Below are positions 28,592-38,093 of a stretch of 64,000 nucleotides of DNA, one piece after another. The notes below the pieces were generated by a model that saw only the letters and a program-made list of their open reading frames with translations, was not told the origin of the DNA and did no database searches. Source of the DNA: Gemmataceae bacterium (GTDB lineage: Bacteria; Planctomycetota; Planctomycetia; Gemmatales; Gemmataceae); contig JALHPZ010000014.1 in NCBI GenBank assembly GCA_022842245.1, positions 107,831 to 171,830 of the forward strand, in the 5' to 3' direction. A program made the position numbers and the translations under genes. Every line of letters begins with the position of its first letter. The first letter of the stretch is position 1.

Positions 28592-30127
28592 ATGAGCCTC
28601 CAAGTTTATTCCACGCTGTCGCGCAAGAAGGAACCGTTCCACAAGCGGCCCGGCGAAACCGTCTCGATGTATGTCTGCGGGCCGACGGTCTACAAACCCA
28701 GCCACATCGGCCATATGGTCGGCCCCGTGATCTTCGACACGGTCAAGCGGTACCTGCAGTACATCGGCTACAAGGTCACGTGGATCGTCAACATCACGGA
28801 CGTGGACGACAAGCTGATCGTGCGCGCCGGCGAATTGAAGACAACCGTGCCGGAACTCGCGGCGAAGATGACCGACGATTATTTCGACTGCCTCAAGAAA
28901 CTCAACGTCACCGGCATCGACCAGTTCCCGAAGGCGACCGAGCACATTGGCGGCATGATCGCGATGATCGGCCGGCTCGTCGCAAAGGGGATCGCGTACC
29001 CGGCCGACGGCGACGTCTACTTTGATGTGTCCAAAGACTCCGACTACGGCAAGCTCTGCGGCTTCGACCCGGAGCAGCTCGAGGGCGGCGCGCGGCTGGA
29101 AGTGAGCGGCAAGAAGCGGAACCCCGGCGACTTTGCACTGTGGAAGGGCGCGAAGCCGGGCGAGCCGAAAGAAGTGACGTGGGATTCGCCGTGGGGGCCG
29201 GGCCGGCCGGGCTGGCATATCGAGTGCAGCGTGATGAGCCAAAAGCTGCTCGGTGATACGCTCGACATCCACGGCGGGGGCCTCGACCTGCGCTTCCCCC
29301 ACCACGAAAACGAACTCGCGCAGAGCGAGAGCGACACCGACAAGCCGTTTGCAAAGGTCTGGATGCACAACGGCCTCCTCAAACTGCGCAGCGGCAAGAT
29401 GGCCGGTTCGCTCGGCAACGTGCTCAACGTGGCCGACGCCCTGAAGCTCGTCGGCGGCGAGACGCTCCGCTTCTTCATCCTGAACACCCACTACCGCTCG
29501 CCCATCGACCTCGGCGACTGGGAGCCGACCCCGGGATCGATCCCGTCGGGGCTGGCGAACGCGCAAAAGGCGTTCGAGACGTTTACGCGCTTCGGCGAAC
29601 GCTTTCAGCGCATCACGGGCCGCAGCTTCTTCACGGGTACCAAGCCCGATCCGCGCCGCACCATGTCCGTCGACATGGGGTCGTACCTCATGCGATTCTC
29701 GGAGCACATGAACGACGACTTCAACACCGGCGGCGCCGTCGGCGTGCTGTTCGATCTCGTCACGGCGTTAAATCGCACCGCGGACTTCCACCGCCTGGAA
29801 TCGCCCGGCGCGCAGGCCGACCGAGCGATGGCGGAATTCGAGGAAGGAGCGGTGCTGCTCAAGGAACTCGGTCAGATTCTCGGCCTGTTCCTGCAAGCTC
29901 CGTCCCAAGCCAAGCTCGCTGGCGGCGACCAACTCGCTGCGGGCCTCATGGATCTCTTGATCGAACTTCGGAATAACCTCCGCGCCACCGCCAAGGGGAT
30001 TACCGACAAGGCCGACCCGACGAAAAAGGCCCTCTTCGACCAGACCGACCTGATTCGCCAGCGGCTCGCGGCCCTGAACGTCACCCTCGAAGACCGCCCC
30101 GCCGGCACGACATGGCGGGTTGGATGA
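28592..30127 (+). CDS. cysS: Cysteinyl-tRNA synthetase with KMAGS in place of KMSKS
   Basis: This class I enzyme charges tRNA-Cys. The 511-residue protein has CGPTVY with the zinc Cys29, the HIGH motif (residues 38-41), the GWHIECSVMS zinc segment and the HGGGLDLRFPHHENE motif. The KMSKS loop reads KMAGS (269-273), losing the second lysine. The surrounding SLGN is kept. The ATG was chosen because the protein from MSLQVYSTLS matches family starts. It sits between ispF and ruvC. Confidence 0.93.
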   Translation: MSLQVYSTLSRKKEPFHKRPGETVSMYVCGPTVYKPSHIGHMVGPVIFDTVKRYLQYIGYKVTWIVNITDVDDKLIVRAGELKTTVPELAAKMTDDYFDCLKKLNVTGIDQFPKATEHIGGMIAMIGRLVAKGIAYPADGDVYFDVSKDSDYGKLCGFDPEQLEGGARLEVSGKKRNPGDFALWKGAKPGEPKEVTWDSPWGPGRPGWHIECSVMSQKLLGDTLDIHGGGLDLRFPHHENELAQSESDTDKPFAKVWMHNGLLKLRSGKMAGSLGNVLNVADALKLVGGETLRFFILNTHYRSPIDLGDWEPTPGSIPSGLANAQKAFETFTRFGERFQRITGRSFFTGTKPDPRRTMSVDMGSYLMRFSEHMNDDFNTGGAVGVLFDLVTALNRTADFHRLESPGAQADRAMAEFEEGAVLLKELGQILGLFLQAPSQAKLAGGDQLAAGLMDLLIELRNNLRATAKGITDKADPTKKALFDQTDLIRQRLAALNVTLEDRPAGTTWRVG

Positions 30128-30130
30128 CTG

Positions 30131-30212
30131 TTTTGCATTTTTCGTTTCTCATTTTGCATTGCTCCAAACATGTCCGGAACAATGCAAAATCAGAAAAGAA
30201 TAATGCAAAATG
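30131..30212. repeat. AT-rich imperfect palindrome
   Basis: The 82-nt stretch between cysS and ruvC is an imperfect inverted repeat around an ACATGT centre. ATTTTGCATTG (30151-30161) is matched exactly by CAATGCAAAAT (30180-30190), and the outer 20 nt of each arm pair at 17 of 20 positions. It is far more AT-rich than its surroundings and contains the unit TTTTGCAT or ATGCAAAA four times. It may be a short interspersed element or act as a transcription barrier. Confidence 0.75.
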
Positions 30213-30226
30213 AGGACGGTAGCTTC

Positions 30227-30787
30227 ATGCGCATCCTCGGCATCGATCCCGGCTTGCAGACGACCGGCTACGCGGTGATCGAAGCGTCCGACGGCGGGCC
30301 GGCGCTGTGCGAGGCGGGCGTCATCCGCGCCACCGACGCCGCCAAGTCGCGCGACATGGCGAAGCGGCTGGCGACGATCTACGACGCCGTCATCGAGGTC
30401 TTCGACCAGTGGACGCCGGGCGTCGTCGTCGTCGAACAGCTTTACTCCCACTACGAGCACCCGCGTACGGCGATCCTGATGGGCCACGCCCGCGGCGTGT
30501 TCTTCCTCGTCGGCGGCCAGCGCGGCGTGCCGGTACTCAGCTACCCGGCCACGAAGATCAAGAAAACCGTCACCGGCAGCGGTCGGGCTGGCAAGGAACA
30601 GATGCAATATGCGATCATGCGCGAGTTCGGACTGGCGAAACCGCCGGAACCGCACGACGTGGCCGACGCCCTCGGCGTGGCGTTGTGCCATTACTTCCTC
30701 GGCGGCTCGCCTCGGCGCGGCCTGCAATCGGCCCTGCACACCGGCGTGAACCTGAAGGCTCTCCTGCAAGACACCGAAGACGAATGA
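30227..30787 (+). CDS. ruvC: Holliday junction endonuclease RuvC
   Basis: The nuclease resolves four-way junctions made in recombination. The 186-residue protein begins RILGIDPGLQTTGYAVI (first catalytic Asp) and contains VVVEQLYSHYEHPRTA (the Glu) and an EPHDVADALGVAL C-terminal Asp motif. The start is the ATG preceded by GAGGACGG; an upstream Met within the AT-rich repeat is in frame but unlikely. The gene overlaps ruvA by 4 bp. Confidence 0.94.
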   Translation: MRILGIDPGLQTTGYAVIEASDGGPALCEAGVIRATDAAKSRDMAKRLATIYDAVIEVFDQWTPGVVVVEQLYSHYEHPRTAILMGHARGVFFLVGGQRGVPVLSYPATKIKKTVTGSGRAGKEQMQYAIMREFGLAKPPEPHDVADALGVALCHYFLGGSPRRGLQSALHTGVNLKALLQDTEDE

Positions 30788-31404
30788 TCACGAAGCTGAC
30801 GGGACGACTGGTTCGCGTGCTCGACGAGGAAGTCCGCGTCGCGATTCCGCCATACGAGTACCAGGTACTCGTGCCGGAGAGCGTGCGCCGGCTCGTGCAA
30901 ATGAAGACCGGCGAAGAAATCACCTTCCACATCAGCCAGTACTACGAAGGGAATTCGGTCGGCAGTCGGTTCATCCCGCGCATGATCGGCTTCCTGACCG
31001 AATCGGAATTGGAGTTCTTCGACCTGTTCTGCACCGTGGACAAGATTGGCGTGAAGAAGGCGCTGAAAGCGCTCGCGCGGTCGCCGCGGGACATCGCGAA
31101 CGCGATCGTGCGCGAGGACGCGAAGTGGCTCGCCACGCTGCCCGGGATCGGCGCGACGACGGCGGAACAGATCGTCAGCACGCTCAAACGCAAGGTCGGC
31201 AAGCACGCCCTCGCCGGCGAATCGGGCGAGTCGGTGCCGGCCGTGACCGGCGAAACATCCCGCCTTGTCGAGGACATCTATCAAGCGTTGCTCGTCGTCG
31301 GCCTAGGCCCGGCGGAGGCGCGATCCAAACTCGATGGCTTACTGAAGTCGGGCCAGAAATTCCAAACCGTCGAGGACGGCCTGACGCTCATCTATTCCCG
31401 CTGA
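30784..31404 (+). CDS. ruvA: Holliday junction branch migration protein RuvA
   Basis: RuvA binds the four-way junction and loads the RuvB motor. The 206-residue product has the ITKLTGRLVRV start, the OB-fold region, the helix-hairpin-helix segment LATLPGIGATTAEQIVSTLKRK and a C-terminal domain that contacts RuvB. Its start overlaps the ruvC stop (ATGA), showing translational coupling. Two small genes separate it from ruvB. Confidence 0.92.
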   Translation: MITKLTGRLVRVLDEEVRVAIPPYEYQVLVPESVRRLVQMKTGEEITFHISQYYEGNSVGSRFIPRMIGFLTESELEFFDLFCTVDKIGVKKALKALARSPRDIANAIVREDAKWLATLPGIGATTAEQIVSTLKRKVGKHALAGESGESVPAVTGETSRLVEDIYQALLVVGLGPAEARSKLDGLLKSGQKFQTVEDGLTLIYSR

Positions 31405-31417
31405 CCTGGAGCACTCC

Positions 31418-31837
31418 ATGCGATCCGCGTTCGTCCTGTTCCTCCTGTTTGCACCGACGGCCATCGCCGACGACAAGTCCGAATTGAAGGCCCTCGCCGG
31501 CAAATGGCAAGTCTCCGACGCCGAGATCGACGGGAAGAAAGTGACGGAGACCTTCAAGGACGTCGTGCTGACCATCGAGAACGGCAACTACACCGTGAAA
31601 GTCGGCACGATGGAGGATAAAGGCACCGTTAGCGTCAGTTCGGCCAAGAAGCCGAAGTCGATGGACGTCACGGGCACCGAAGGCGTCAACCGCGGCAAGA
31701 CCTTCCCCTGCATTTACGAGCTGAAGGACGATACGCTGACGATCTGCTACGGCCTCGACTTCGCAACACGCCCGGCCGAGTTGAAGACGAGCGAGAAATC
31801 GAACCGGCTGCTCATCGTGTATAAAAGGAAGAAGTGA
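31418..31837 (+). CDS. Secreted TIGR03067-family protein
   Basis: The 139-residue protein has a signal peptide (MRSAFVLFLLFAPTAIA) and then the pattern of planctomycete family TIGR03067: LKALAGKWQVSDAEIDGKK near the start, a central ENGNYTVKVG strand, the CIYELKDDTLTICYG motif and a basic end. Function is unknown; the family resembles lipocalin-like barrels. It lies 13 bp after ruvA, an odd neighbour for recombination genes, and is probably transcribed with them. Confidence 0.8.
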   Translation: MRSAFVLFLLFAPTAIADDKSELKALAGKWQVSDAEIDGKKVTETFKDVVLTIENGNYTVKVGTMEDKGTVSVSSAKKPKSMDVTGTEGVNRGKTFPCIYELKDDTLTICYGLDFATRPAELKTSEKSNRLLIVYKRKK

Positions 31838-31883
31838 GGGTCGAACCCTTGAACCTCGAACGCGCGGCCGTGTCAGTCGACCA

Positions 31884-32165
31884 ATGGACGAACACTTCAT
31901 TGCCCGAGTCGCGGAAAGGTTTCGGCATTCGATGAAGCCGCCTCGAGATCCCGATCGCATCGGGCCAATACTCGAATTGCTTCGCGAAGTCTGGACAGCC
32001 AAACCGGACTTACGTTTGGGGCAGATTCTCGTCAACGCGATGAAGCTCGGCGAGCCGGTTCCCCGCGTGTTTTATTGTGAAGACAACGTTGTCGAACGGG
32101 GCCTCCGAGAACTCCTCCCACCATCGACGCCGACAGTCGTGACTGGTAAAACGCATGGCCCGTGA
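31884..32165 (+). CDS. Small conserved hypothetical protein
   Basis: The 93-residue protein has a central RIGPILELLREVWTAKPDL segment followed by RLGQILVNAM and PRVFYCEDN. This resembles a family of short proteins seen near many unrelated genes, some annotated DUF1040-like. No enzymatic motif is visible. Its end overlaps the start of ruvB by 11 bp. The function is unknown. Confidence 0.55.
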   Translation: MDEHFIARVAERFRHSMKPPRDPDRIGPILELLREVWTAKPDLRLGQILVNAMKLGEPVPRVFYCEDNVVERGLRELLPPSTPTVVTGKTHGP

Positions 32166-33198
32166 GAAGATCCTGACGGCGCCCGCCGCGGCGGACACCG
32201 ACCGGCAGCGCGACGCGGCGTTGCGGCCGAAACTGCTTCGCGAAGTCGTCGGCCAGCAGAAGGTCGCGGACCGGCTGCAAATCGCCGTCAACGCCGCCAA
32301 GAAGCTCAAGGAACCACTCGGCCACATCCTCTTCGACGGTCCGCCCGGCCTCGGCAAGACCACCTTCGCTACCGTGCTCCCGAACGAACTCGGCAGCACC
32401 ATCCAGATGACCAGCGGCCCGGCTCTCTCGAAACCCGCCGACCTCCTGCCGTTCCTCACCAACCTCGAAACCGGCGGCATCCTCTTCATCGACGAGATCC
32501 ACCGGATGCCGCGCGTCGTCGAGGAGTTCATCTACCCGGCAATGGAGGACTTCCGCATCGACATCGTCCTCGGCGAAGGGGTAAACGCGCGAACGATCAA
32601 CATGAAGCTCAAGCCGTTCACACTCATCGGCGCGACGACGCGCAGCGGGATGCTGTCGGGTCCGATGCGCGACCGGTTCAAGATGCAGGAGCACCTCGAA
32701 TACTACACCGTGGACGAGCTGGCGAGGATCGTGGCGATCAACGCGCGCAAGCTGGACCTTCCGATGCAGCCCGACGCCGCCGTTGAGCTGGCGCGGCGCA
32801 GCCGGGGGACGCCGCGCGTGGCGAACAGCCGGCTATACTGGGTGCGGAGCTACCACGCCGGGTACCCGGACGCGGCCGAGGGGCCGGTGACGGCGGAGCT
32901 GGCGCGCCGGGCGCTCGACATGCAGGAAGTGGACCGCGACGGCCTCGACAAACAGGACCGCCGTTATCTCGAAACGCTCATCGACGTGTTCGGCGGCGGC
33001 CCGACCGGGGTGGAGGCGATCGGTGCGACGATGAACATCGCGAACGACACGCTGACCGACGAGATCGAGCCATACCTGCTGCGGGAGCAGTTCATCGTGC
33101 GCTCGCCGCGCGGCCGGATCGCGACGCCGCGGGCGTTCGAGTTGCTGGGGCGCATGCCGCCGAAGCCGAACGGCGGCCCGGCGACGCTGTTTGATTGA
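32155..33198 (+). CDS. ruvB: Holliday junction ATP-dependent helicase RuvB
   Basis: This AAA+ motor drives branch migration with RuvA. The 347-residue protein has RPKLLREVVGQQKV at the start, Walker A GPPGLGKTT, Walker B FIDEIHR, sensor GATTRSGML and the arginine-finger GPMRDRF, with a winged-helix C-terminus ending in TPRAFELLG. Unlike many genomes, ruvB is separated from ruvCA by two small genes. It converges on ugd with only 3 bp between the stop codons. Confidence 0.96.
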   Translation: MAREKILTAPAAADTDRQRDAALRPKLLREVVGQQKVADRLQIAVNAAKKLKEPLGHILFDGPPGLGKTTFATVLPNELGSTIQMTSGPALSKPADLLPFLTNLETGGILFIDEIHRMPRVVEEFIYPAMEDFRIDIVLGEGVNARTINMKLKPFTLIGATTRSGMLSGPMRDRFKMQEHLEYYTVDELARIVAINARKLDLPMQPDAAVELARRSRGTPRVANSRLYWVRSYHAGYPDAAEGPVTAELARRALDMQEVDRDGLDKQDRRYLETLIDVFGGGPTGVEAIGATMNIANDTLTDEIEPYLLREQFIVRSPRGRIATPRAFELLGRMPPKPNGGPATLFD

Positions 33199-33201
33199 CG
33201 A

Positions 33202-34536
33202 TCAATAGGCCTTCTTCCCCCGGCCGATGGCGTAGTACGTGTAGCCCAGGTTCGCCATCGTCTTCTCGTCGTAGATGTTCCGGCCGTCGAAGATCAGCGG
33301 CTTCGCCAACAGCTTCTTCATCATGTCGAAGTCGGGGTTCTGGTACGCCTTCCACTCCGTCACGATCGCGAGCGCGTCGGCGCCTTCGATGGCGCCGTAG
33401 GGGCCGTCGCAATAGGTCAGCTTGTCGCCATAGATCGCGCGGACGTTCGGCATCGCCTCCGGGTCGTGGACGCGGAGCTTCGCGCCGGCATCAAGCAACT
33501 TATCGATGAGCGCCAGCGCCGGCGCCTCGCGGATGTCGTCGGTCTGCGGCTTAAACGCCAAGCCCCACACGGCGATCGTCTTGCCGGCGAGCGTCGAGCC
33601 GAAGTGGTACTTCATCTTCCCGAACAGCACCTGTTTCTGGTCGACGTTCACCTCGTCCACCGATTCCATGAGCTTGAGCGGCAGGTTCGTGCGGCGGCCC
33701 ATCGCGATGATCGCCTGCACGTCCTTGGGGAAGCACGAGCCGCCGTAGCCGGGGCCGGGGAAGAGGAACTGGAACCCGATGCGCTGGTCGTGGCCCATCC
33801 CCTTGCGGACGTCGTTGATGTCGGCTCCGACGCGGTCGCAGAGGTTGGCCATCTCGTTGATGAAGCTGATCTTGGTGGCGAGCATGGCGTTGGCTGCATA
33901 TTTCGTCATTTCGCTCGATTCGGGCGACATGACGAGGAACGGCCGTTCGGTGCGGAGGAACGGCGCGTAGAGTTCGCGAAGCACCTCGGCGACTTCGGGC
34001 CGGCGGACACCGACGACGACGCGGTCGGGCTTCATGAAGTCGTTGATCGCGGCGCCCTCCTTGAGGAACTCGGGATTGCTGGCGGCGTCGACGTGGCCGC
34101 AACCTTTCGCCGTGAGGCGTTCGACGACGCCGCGGTTGGTACCGACGGGCACGGTGCTTTTGACGACGACGATGCGCGAGCCGGGCGGCCCGGCCGGCAC
34201 GTCCCGCAGGGCGTCGCCGATGGCATCGCTCACGGCCCAGACGGCGGAGAGGTCGGCGTCGCCGGCGTCGGATTGCGGCGTGCCAACGGCGATGAAGACG
34301 ATGCGCGCGGCGCGCACCGCCTTCGCAAGGTCGGTGGTGAAGCTCAGCCGGCCGTCACGCCGGTTCTGCTTGACGAGTTCCTCGAGGCCCGGTTCATAGA
34401 TCGGGATGCCGCCGGCGTTGAGCGTCTCCACCTTCCTGGCGTTGTTGTCCACGCAGACGACATCGTTGCCGCTCTCCGCAAGGCAGGTGCCAGTGACCAA
34501 GCCGACGTAACCCGTACCGATGACCGCGATCTTCAC
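33202..34536 (-). CDS. ugd: UDP-glucose 6-dehydrogenase
   Basis: The enzyme oxidises UDP-glucose twice to UDP-glucuronate with NAD+. The 444-residue protein has the Rossmann start [25 protein letters not shown], the active-site [13 protein letters not shown] with its catalytic Cys, and [13 protein letters not shown]. The start codon is GTG with GGAG eight bases upstream. It is the last gene of a three-gene nucleotide-sugar cluster, implying capsule or exopolysaccharide synthesis, though no glycosyltransferase is in the window. Confidence 0.96.
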   Translation of the reverse strand: MKIAVIGTGYVGLVTGTCLAESGNDVVCVDNNARKVETLNAGGIPIYEPGLEELVKQNRRDGRLSFTTDLAKAVRAARIVFIAVGTPQSDAGDADLSAVWAVSDAIGDALRDVPAGPPGSRIVVVKSTVPVGTNRGVVERLTAKGCGHVDAASNPEFLKEGAAINDFMKPDRVVVGVRRPEVAEVLRELYAPFLRTERPFLVMSPESSEMTKYAANAMLATKISFINEMANLCDRVGADINDVRKGMGHDQRIGFQFLFPGPGYGGSCFPKDVQAIIAMGRRTNLPLKLMESVDEVNVDQKQVLFGKMKYHFGSTLAGKTIAVWGLAFKPQTDDIREAPALALIDKLLDAGAKLRVHDPEAMPNVRAIYGDKLTYCDGPYGAIEGADALAIVTEWKAYQNPDFDMMKKLLAKPLIFDGRNIYDEKTMANLGYTYYAIGRGKKAY

Positions 34537-34586
34537 GCTGCTGACTCCTGGAGCGATTTCGTTGGGGAAATGATAGGAACGCGGGA

Positions 34587-35531
34587 TCAAATCGCGCGGG
34601 CTTCGGCGCGCCACCAGTCGAGGATGTCGCGGAGCGTGTCGTCGAGTTCGAAGCGCGGCCGCCAGCCGGTCGCTTCCACGAGTTTGCGGGCGTCGACGCG
34701 AGTGACGGCGGCGTCGGCCTTGCGGTTCGGATCGGGCTTCTCGACGACGTCGACCCGTACGTTGGCGAGCGCCACCAACCGGTGCAGCACGTCGCGCATG
34801 CTCCAGGTCCGCCCGCGGCCGGCGTTGTAGGCCTCGCCCGCGATTCCCCGCTCCAGGAGCATGCGGAACGCCACGACGATGTCGCGAATATCGGTGAGGT
34901 CGCGTTCGGCCGAGAGGTCGCCGGTTTCGATCCGATCGAGTTGGCCTGCTTCGACGGCGGCGATCTGGCGGGCGAAGTTGGCGACGGCGTAGTCGGGCGA
35001 CTGGCGCGGGCCGATCTGGTTGAAGAGGCGGACGCGGACGATGTCGAGGCCGGGGTGGCGGGACTGCTGGTAGCTGAGCAGGTCGGCGGCGGCCTTGCTG
35101 GCGGCGTAGGGGCTGCCGGGGCGGAGTTCGGCCCGTTCGTCGAAGGGGGGCGCGCCGGGGAGCGGGTCGCCGTAGATCAGGCCGGTGGAGACGAAGAGGA
35201 TGCGCGGGCGCGATCCGCTGGATTCGATCGCGGAGTAAAGGGAGCGCGTGCCGTCGAGATTGTCGGCCCAGCAGGGGCCGGGTTCGCGAAAGGAGCGGCC
35301 GGTGTTGGCGTAGCCGGCGAGGTGGATAAGCCAGTCGGGTCGAATGGCGCGGAGAATCTCTTCGAGCCGGGGCGTGTCGGCGAGCTCGGCGGCGTGGTGT
35401 TCGACGCCGGGAACGCGCGACTCGGAACCAAGCCGACCAAGACCGAACAGATTGTGCCCGCCGACGGCCCGCAGGTGGTCGACGAGGTGCCCGCCGACGA
35501 ACCCCGTCGCGCCGGTGATCAGGATGCGCAT
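34587..35531 (-). CDS. rmd: NAD-dependent epimerase/reductase, likely GDP-4-keto-6-deoxymannose reductase
   Basis: The 314-residue short-chain dehydrogenase-type protein has [10 protein letters not shown] near the N-terminus and an active-site Tyr-Lys in [11 protein letters not shown]. Right after gmd, such a protein most often is the reductase that turns GDP-4-keto-6-deoxymannose into GDP-rhamnose (Rmd). A GDP-fucose synthase type is less likely from the sequence. The assignment rests partly on context. It lies 15 bp after gmd and 50 bp before ugd. Confidence 0.75.
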   Translation of the reverse strand: MRILITGATGFVGGHLVDHLRAVGGHNLFGLGRLGSESRVPGVEHHAAELADTPRLEEILRAIRPDWLIHLAGYANTGRSFREPGPCWADNLDGTRSLYSAIESSGSRPRILFVSTGLIYGDPLPGAPPFDERAELRPGSPYAASKAAADLLSYQQSRHPGLDIVRVRLFNQIGPRQSPDYAVANFARQIAAVEAGQLDRIETGDLSAERDLTDIRDIVVAFRMLLERGIAGEAYNAGRGRTWSMRDVLHRLVALANVRVDVVEKPDPNRKADAAVTRVDARKLVEATGWRPRFELDDTLRDILDWWRAEARAI

Positions 35532-35546
35532 CGCCCCGCTCCCGGC

Positions 35547-36557
<1,011 letters not shown>

Positions 36558-36706
36558 TCAAGTGTGCAAATTCGCCGATTCGCTCCGCTCGGCACGGCTG
36601 TTATATCGGTTACAATCCCCCCGATCATGCGGAATTCCGGGTCCGGATTCCGGGACCGGCCATCCGGGTTCCCGCCCGCCGCCGACTTGTCGAAAAGCCG
36701 ACAGCC

Positions 36707-36720
36707 CCGTTAGCTAACGG
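36707..36720. promoter_or_regulatory. 14-bp palindrome in the gmd divergent region
   Basis: CCGTTAGCTAACGG is a perfect palindrome in the 208-bp region between gmd and the divergent gene. Such a site could bind a dimeric regulator; no regulator is identified. The same region also has GGAATTCCGGGTCCGGATTC-type near-repeats. Confidence 0.3.
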
Positions 36721-36750
36721 CACGACCCCCTTCACGGAAGGACGCGGAGC

Positions 36751-38061
36751 ATGGCTGTCGGCATCGCCCTCGCCGGAACTCTGCCGGCCGATCACCGCGT
36801 CCGGCTGGCCGAGGCGCGGGAATGGCTCGCGCGCGCGGCCGTCTGGTTCGAGTCCGCCGGCGACGCCGTTCTGGAAACGCGTCTCGCCCGGGACAGTCTC
36901 GACCACCCCCTGCTCCACGTGCATTTTCATCCGGCCGGCGAACCGGCGCAACTTCGGATCGGCGGATCGGGCAAGGTCACGGTTCATGCGAAGACATCGC
37001 CGGTCGGCCCGGGATACCATGCCCACTTGTGCGATCTCCTGAAGGATTTTGCCGAGGACTTCGAGATCGCTTGGAACGATCCCACGCCGGATCGAGATCC
37101 GGCCCACTATTTCCAGCACGGCGATCTCGCACGGCTGGAACGCCATTTCCTGCACTGGTTGGCGCTGGAATGTGCCGGTGCGCTGCGGCGATCGGAGCCG
37201 GGACAGATTCTTTCGGTGGGTCTTCCTCGCCCCGTACGCTTCCGGCATCCGGGACCGGTGCTCACGCCGACCGGACCGCGATCGCTCGAATGGATCAAGA
37301 CCGTGGCCGCCGATGCGGCCGCCGGACGTGATTTCTTTCCCTGGTGGTCGCCGGAACTCGATGCGGCGTTTTACGGGCGACGGGCTAAAACGGATCTGTG
37401 GCTGGCCTTCCCCTGGCGGGCACCGCTGACCGAATCGGAAGGCGAAGTGGTGGATCAGATCGCGGCCGACCTCGCCAACGCTTACGAGGCCGACCCGGGC
37501 GCGGACCAGCCTTGGTCCGCCTGGGCCGCCACGATCGACGCGCTGGAGCAGGATGCCGGCAAGTTCACCGTCGAACCGATCCCCGATACGCTCGTCGGGA
37601 TGATCCGTTCCCGGGACAACGGCACCGCCGCGACGATGGGCTACCGACGGCATCCGGTGGTCGCGACGTTTTCCGGTGGTTGGCAAATGCAACTCCCCGG
37701 CCGACTGGCGATCCGGCGCGAGGACGATGGCCGAACCTGGACCGCGTGGGACGACACCATCACCGTCTGGCTGCGGGACCAATCGCTGGGCCACCCGGAG
37801 CGAGGAACGATTCCCTCGCCGGCGCGGGCGGTCGCGGCCGCTCGCAAGAATCTGCCCGTCGGAGAACCCGTTGAATCCCCCGTCGGGCCGATCGTGGCGG
37901 AAGCCGTGTACGATACCTTCACGGAGGACGGCCGGGTTGCCGGCCGCCTCAGCGGGGTTGCGGCTTCCGGCCATCGGCTCGCCGTCTGCAACATCTACCT
38001 CCGCGACCCCGCCGAACGATCGCGCGCCGTTGCGTTGTGGCGCACGCTCGACCGCGTCTGA
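36751..38061 (+). CDS. Hypothetical protein of unknown family
   Basis: The 436-residue protein has no signal peptide or membrane helix that I can see. It is rich in acidic residues and tryptophan, with several segments such as FFPWWSPELDAAFYGRR and WSAWAATIDALEQDAG. I recognise no domain. GGAAGGACGCGGAGC precedes the ATG, giving a good ribosome-binding site. The gene ends 32 bp before folC, so the two may be co-transcribed, but nothing else connects it to folate metabolism. Confidence 0.7.
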   Translation: MAVGIALAGTLPADHRVRLAEAREWLARAAVWFESAGDAVLETRLARDSLDHPLLHVHFHPAGEPAQLRIGGSGKVTVHAKTSPVGPGYHAHLCDLLKDFAEDFEIAWNDPTPDRDPAHYFQHGDLARLERHFLHWLALECAGALRRSEPGQILSVGLPRPVRFRHPGPVLTPTGPRSLEWIKTVAADAAAGRDFFPWWSPELDAAFYGRRAKTDLWLAFPWRAPLTESEGEVVDQIAADLANAYEADPGADQPWSAWAATIDALEQDAGKFTVEPIPDTLVGMIRSRDNGTAATMGYRRHPVVATFSGGWQMQLPGRLAIRREDDGRTWTAWDDTITVWLRDQSLGHPERGTIPSPARAVAAARKNLPVGEPVESPVGPIVAEAVYDTFTEDGRVAGRLSGVAASGHRLAVCNIYLRDPAERSRAVALWRTLDRV

Positions 38062-38093
38062 AACCGCCTGCGCTATTTCCCCTTCGGTGCGGC

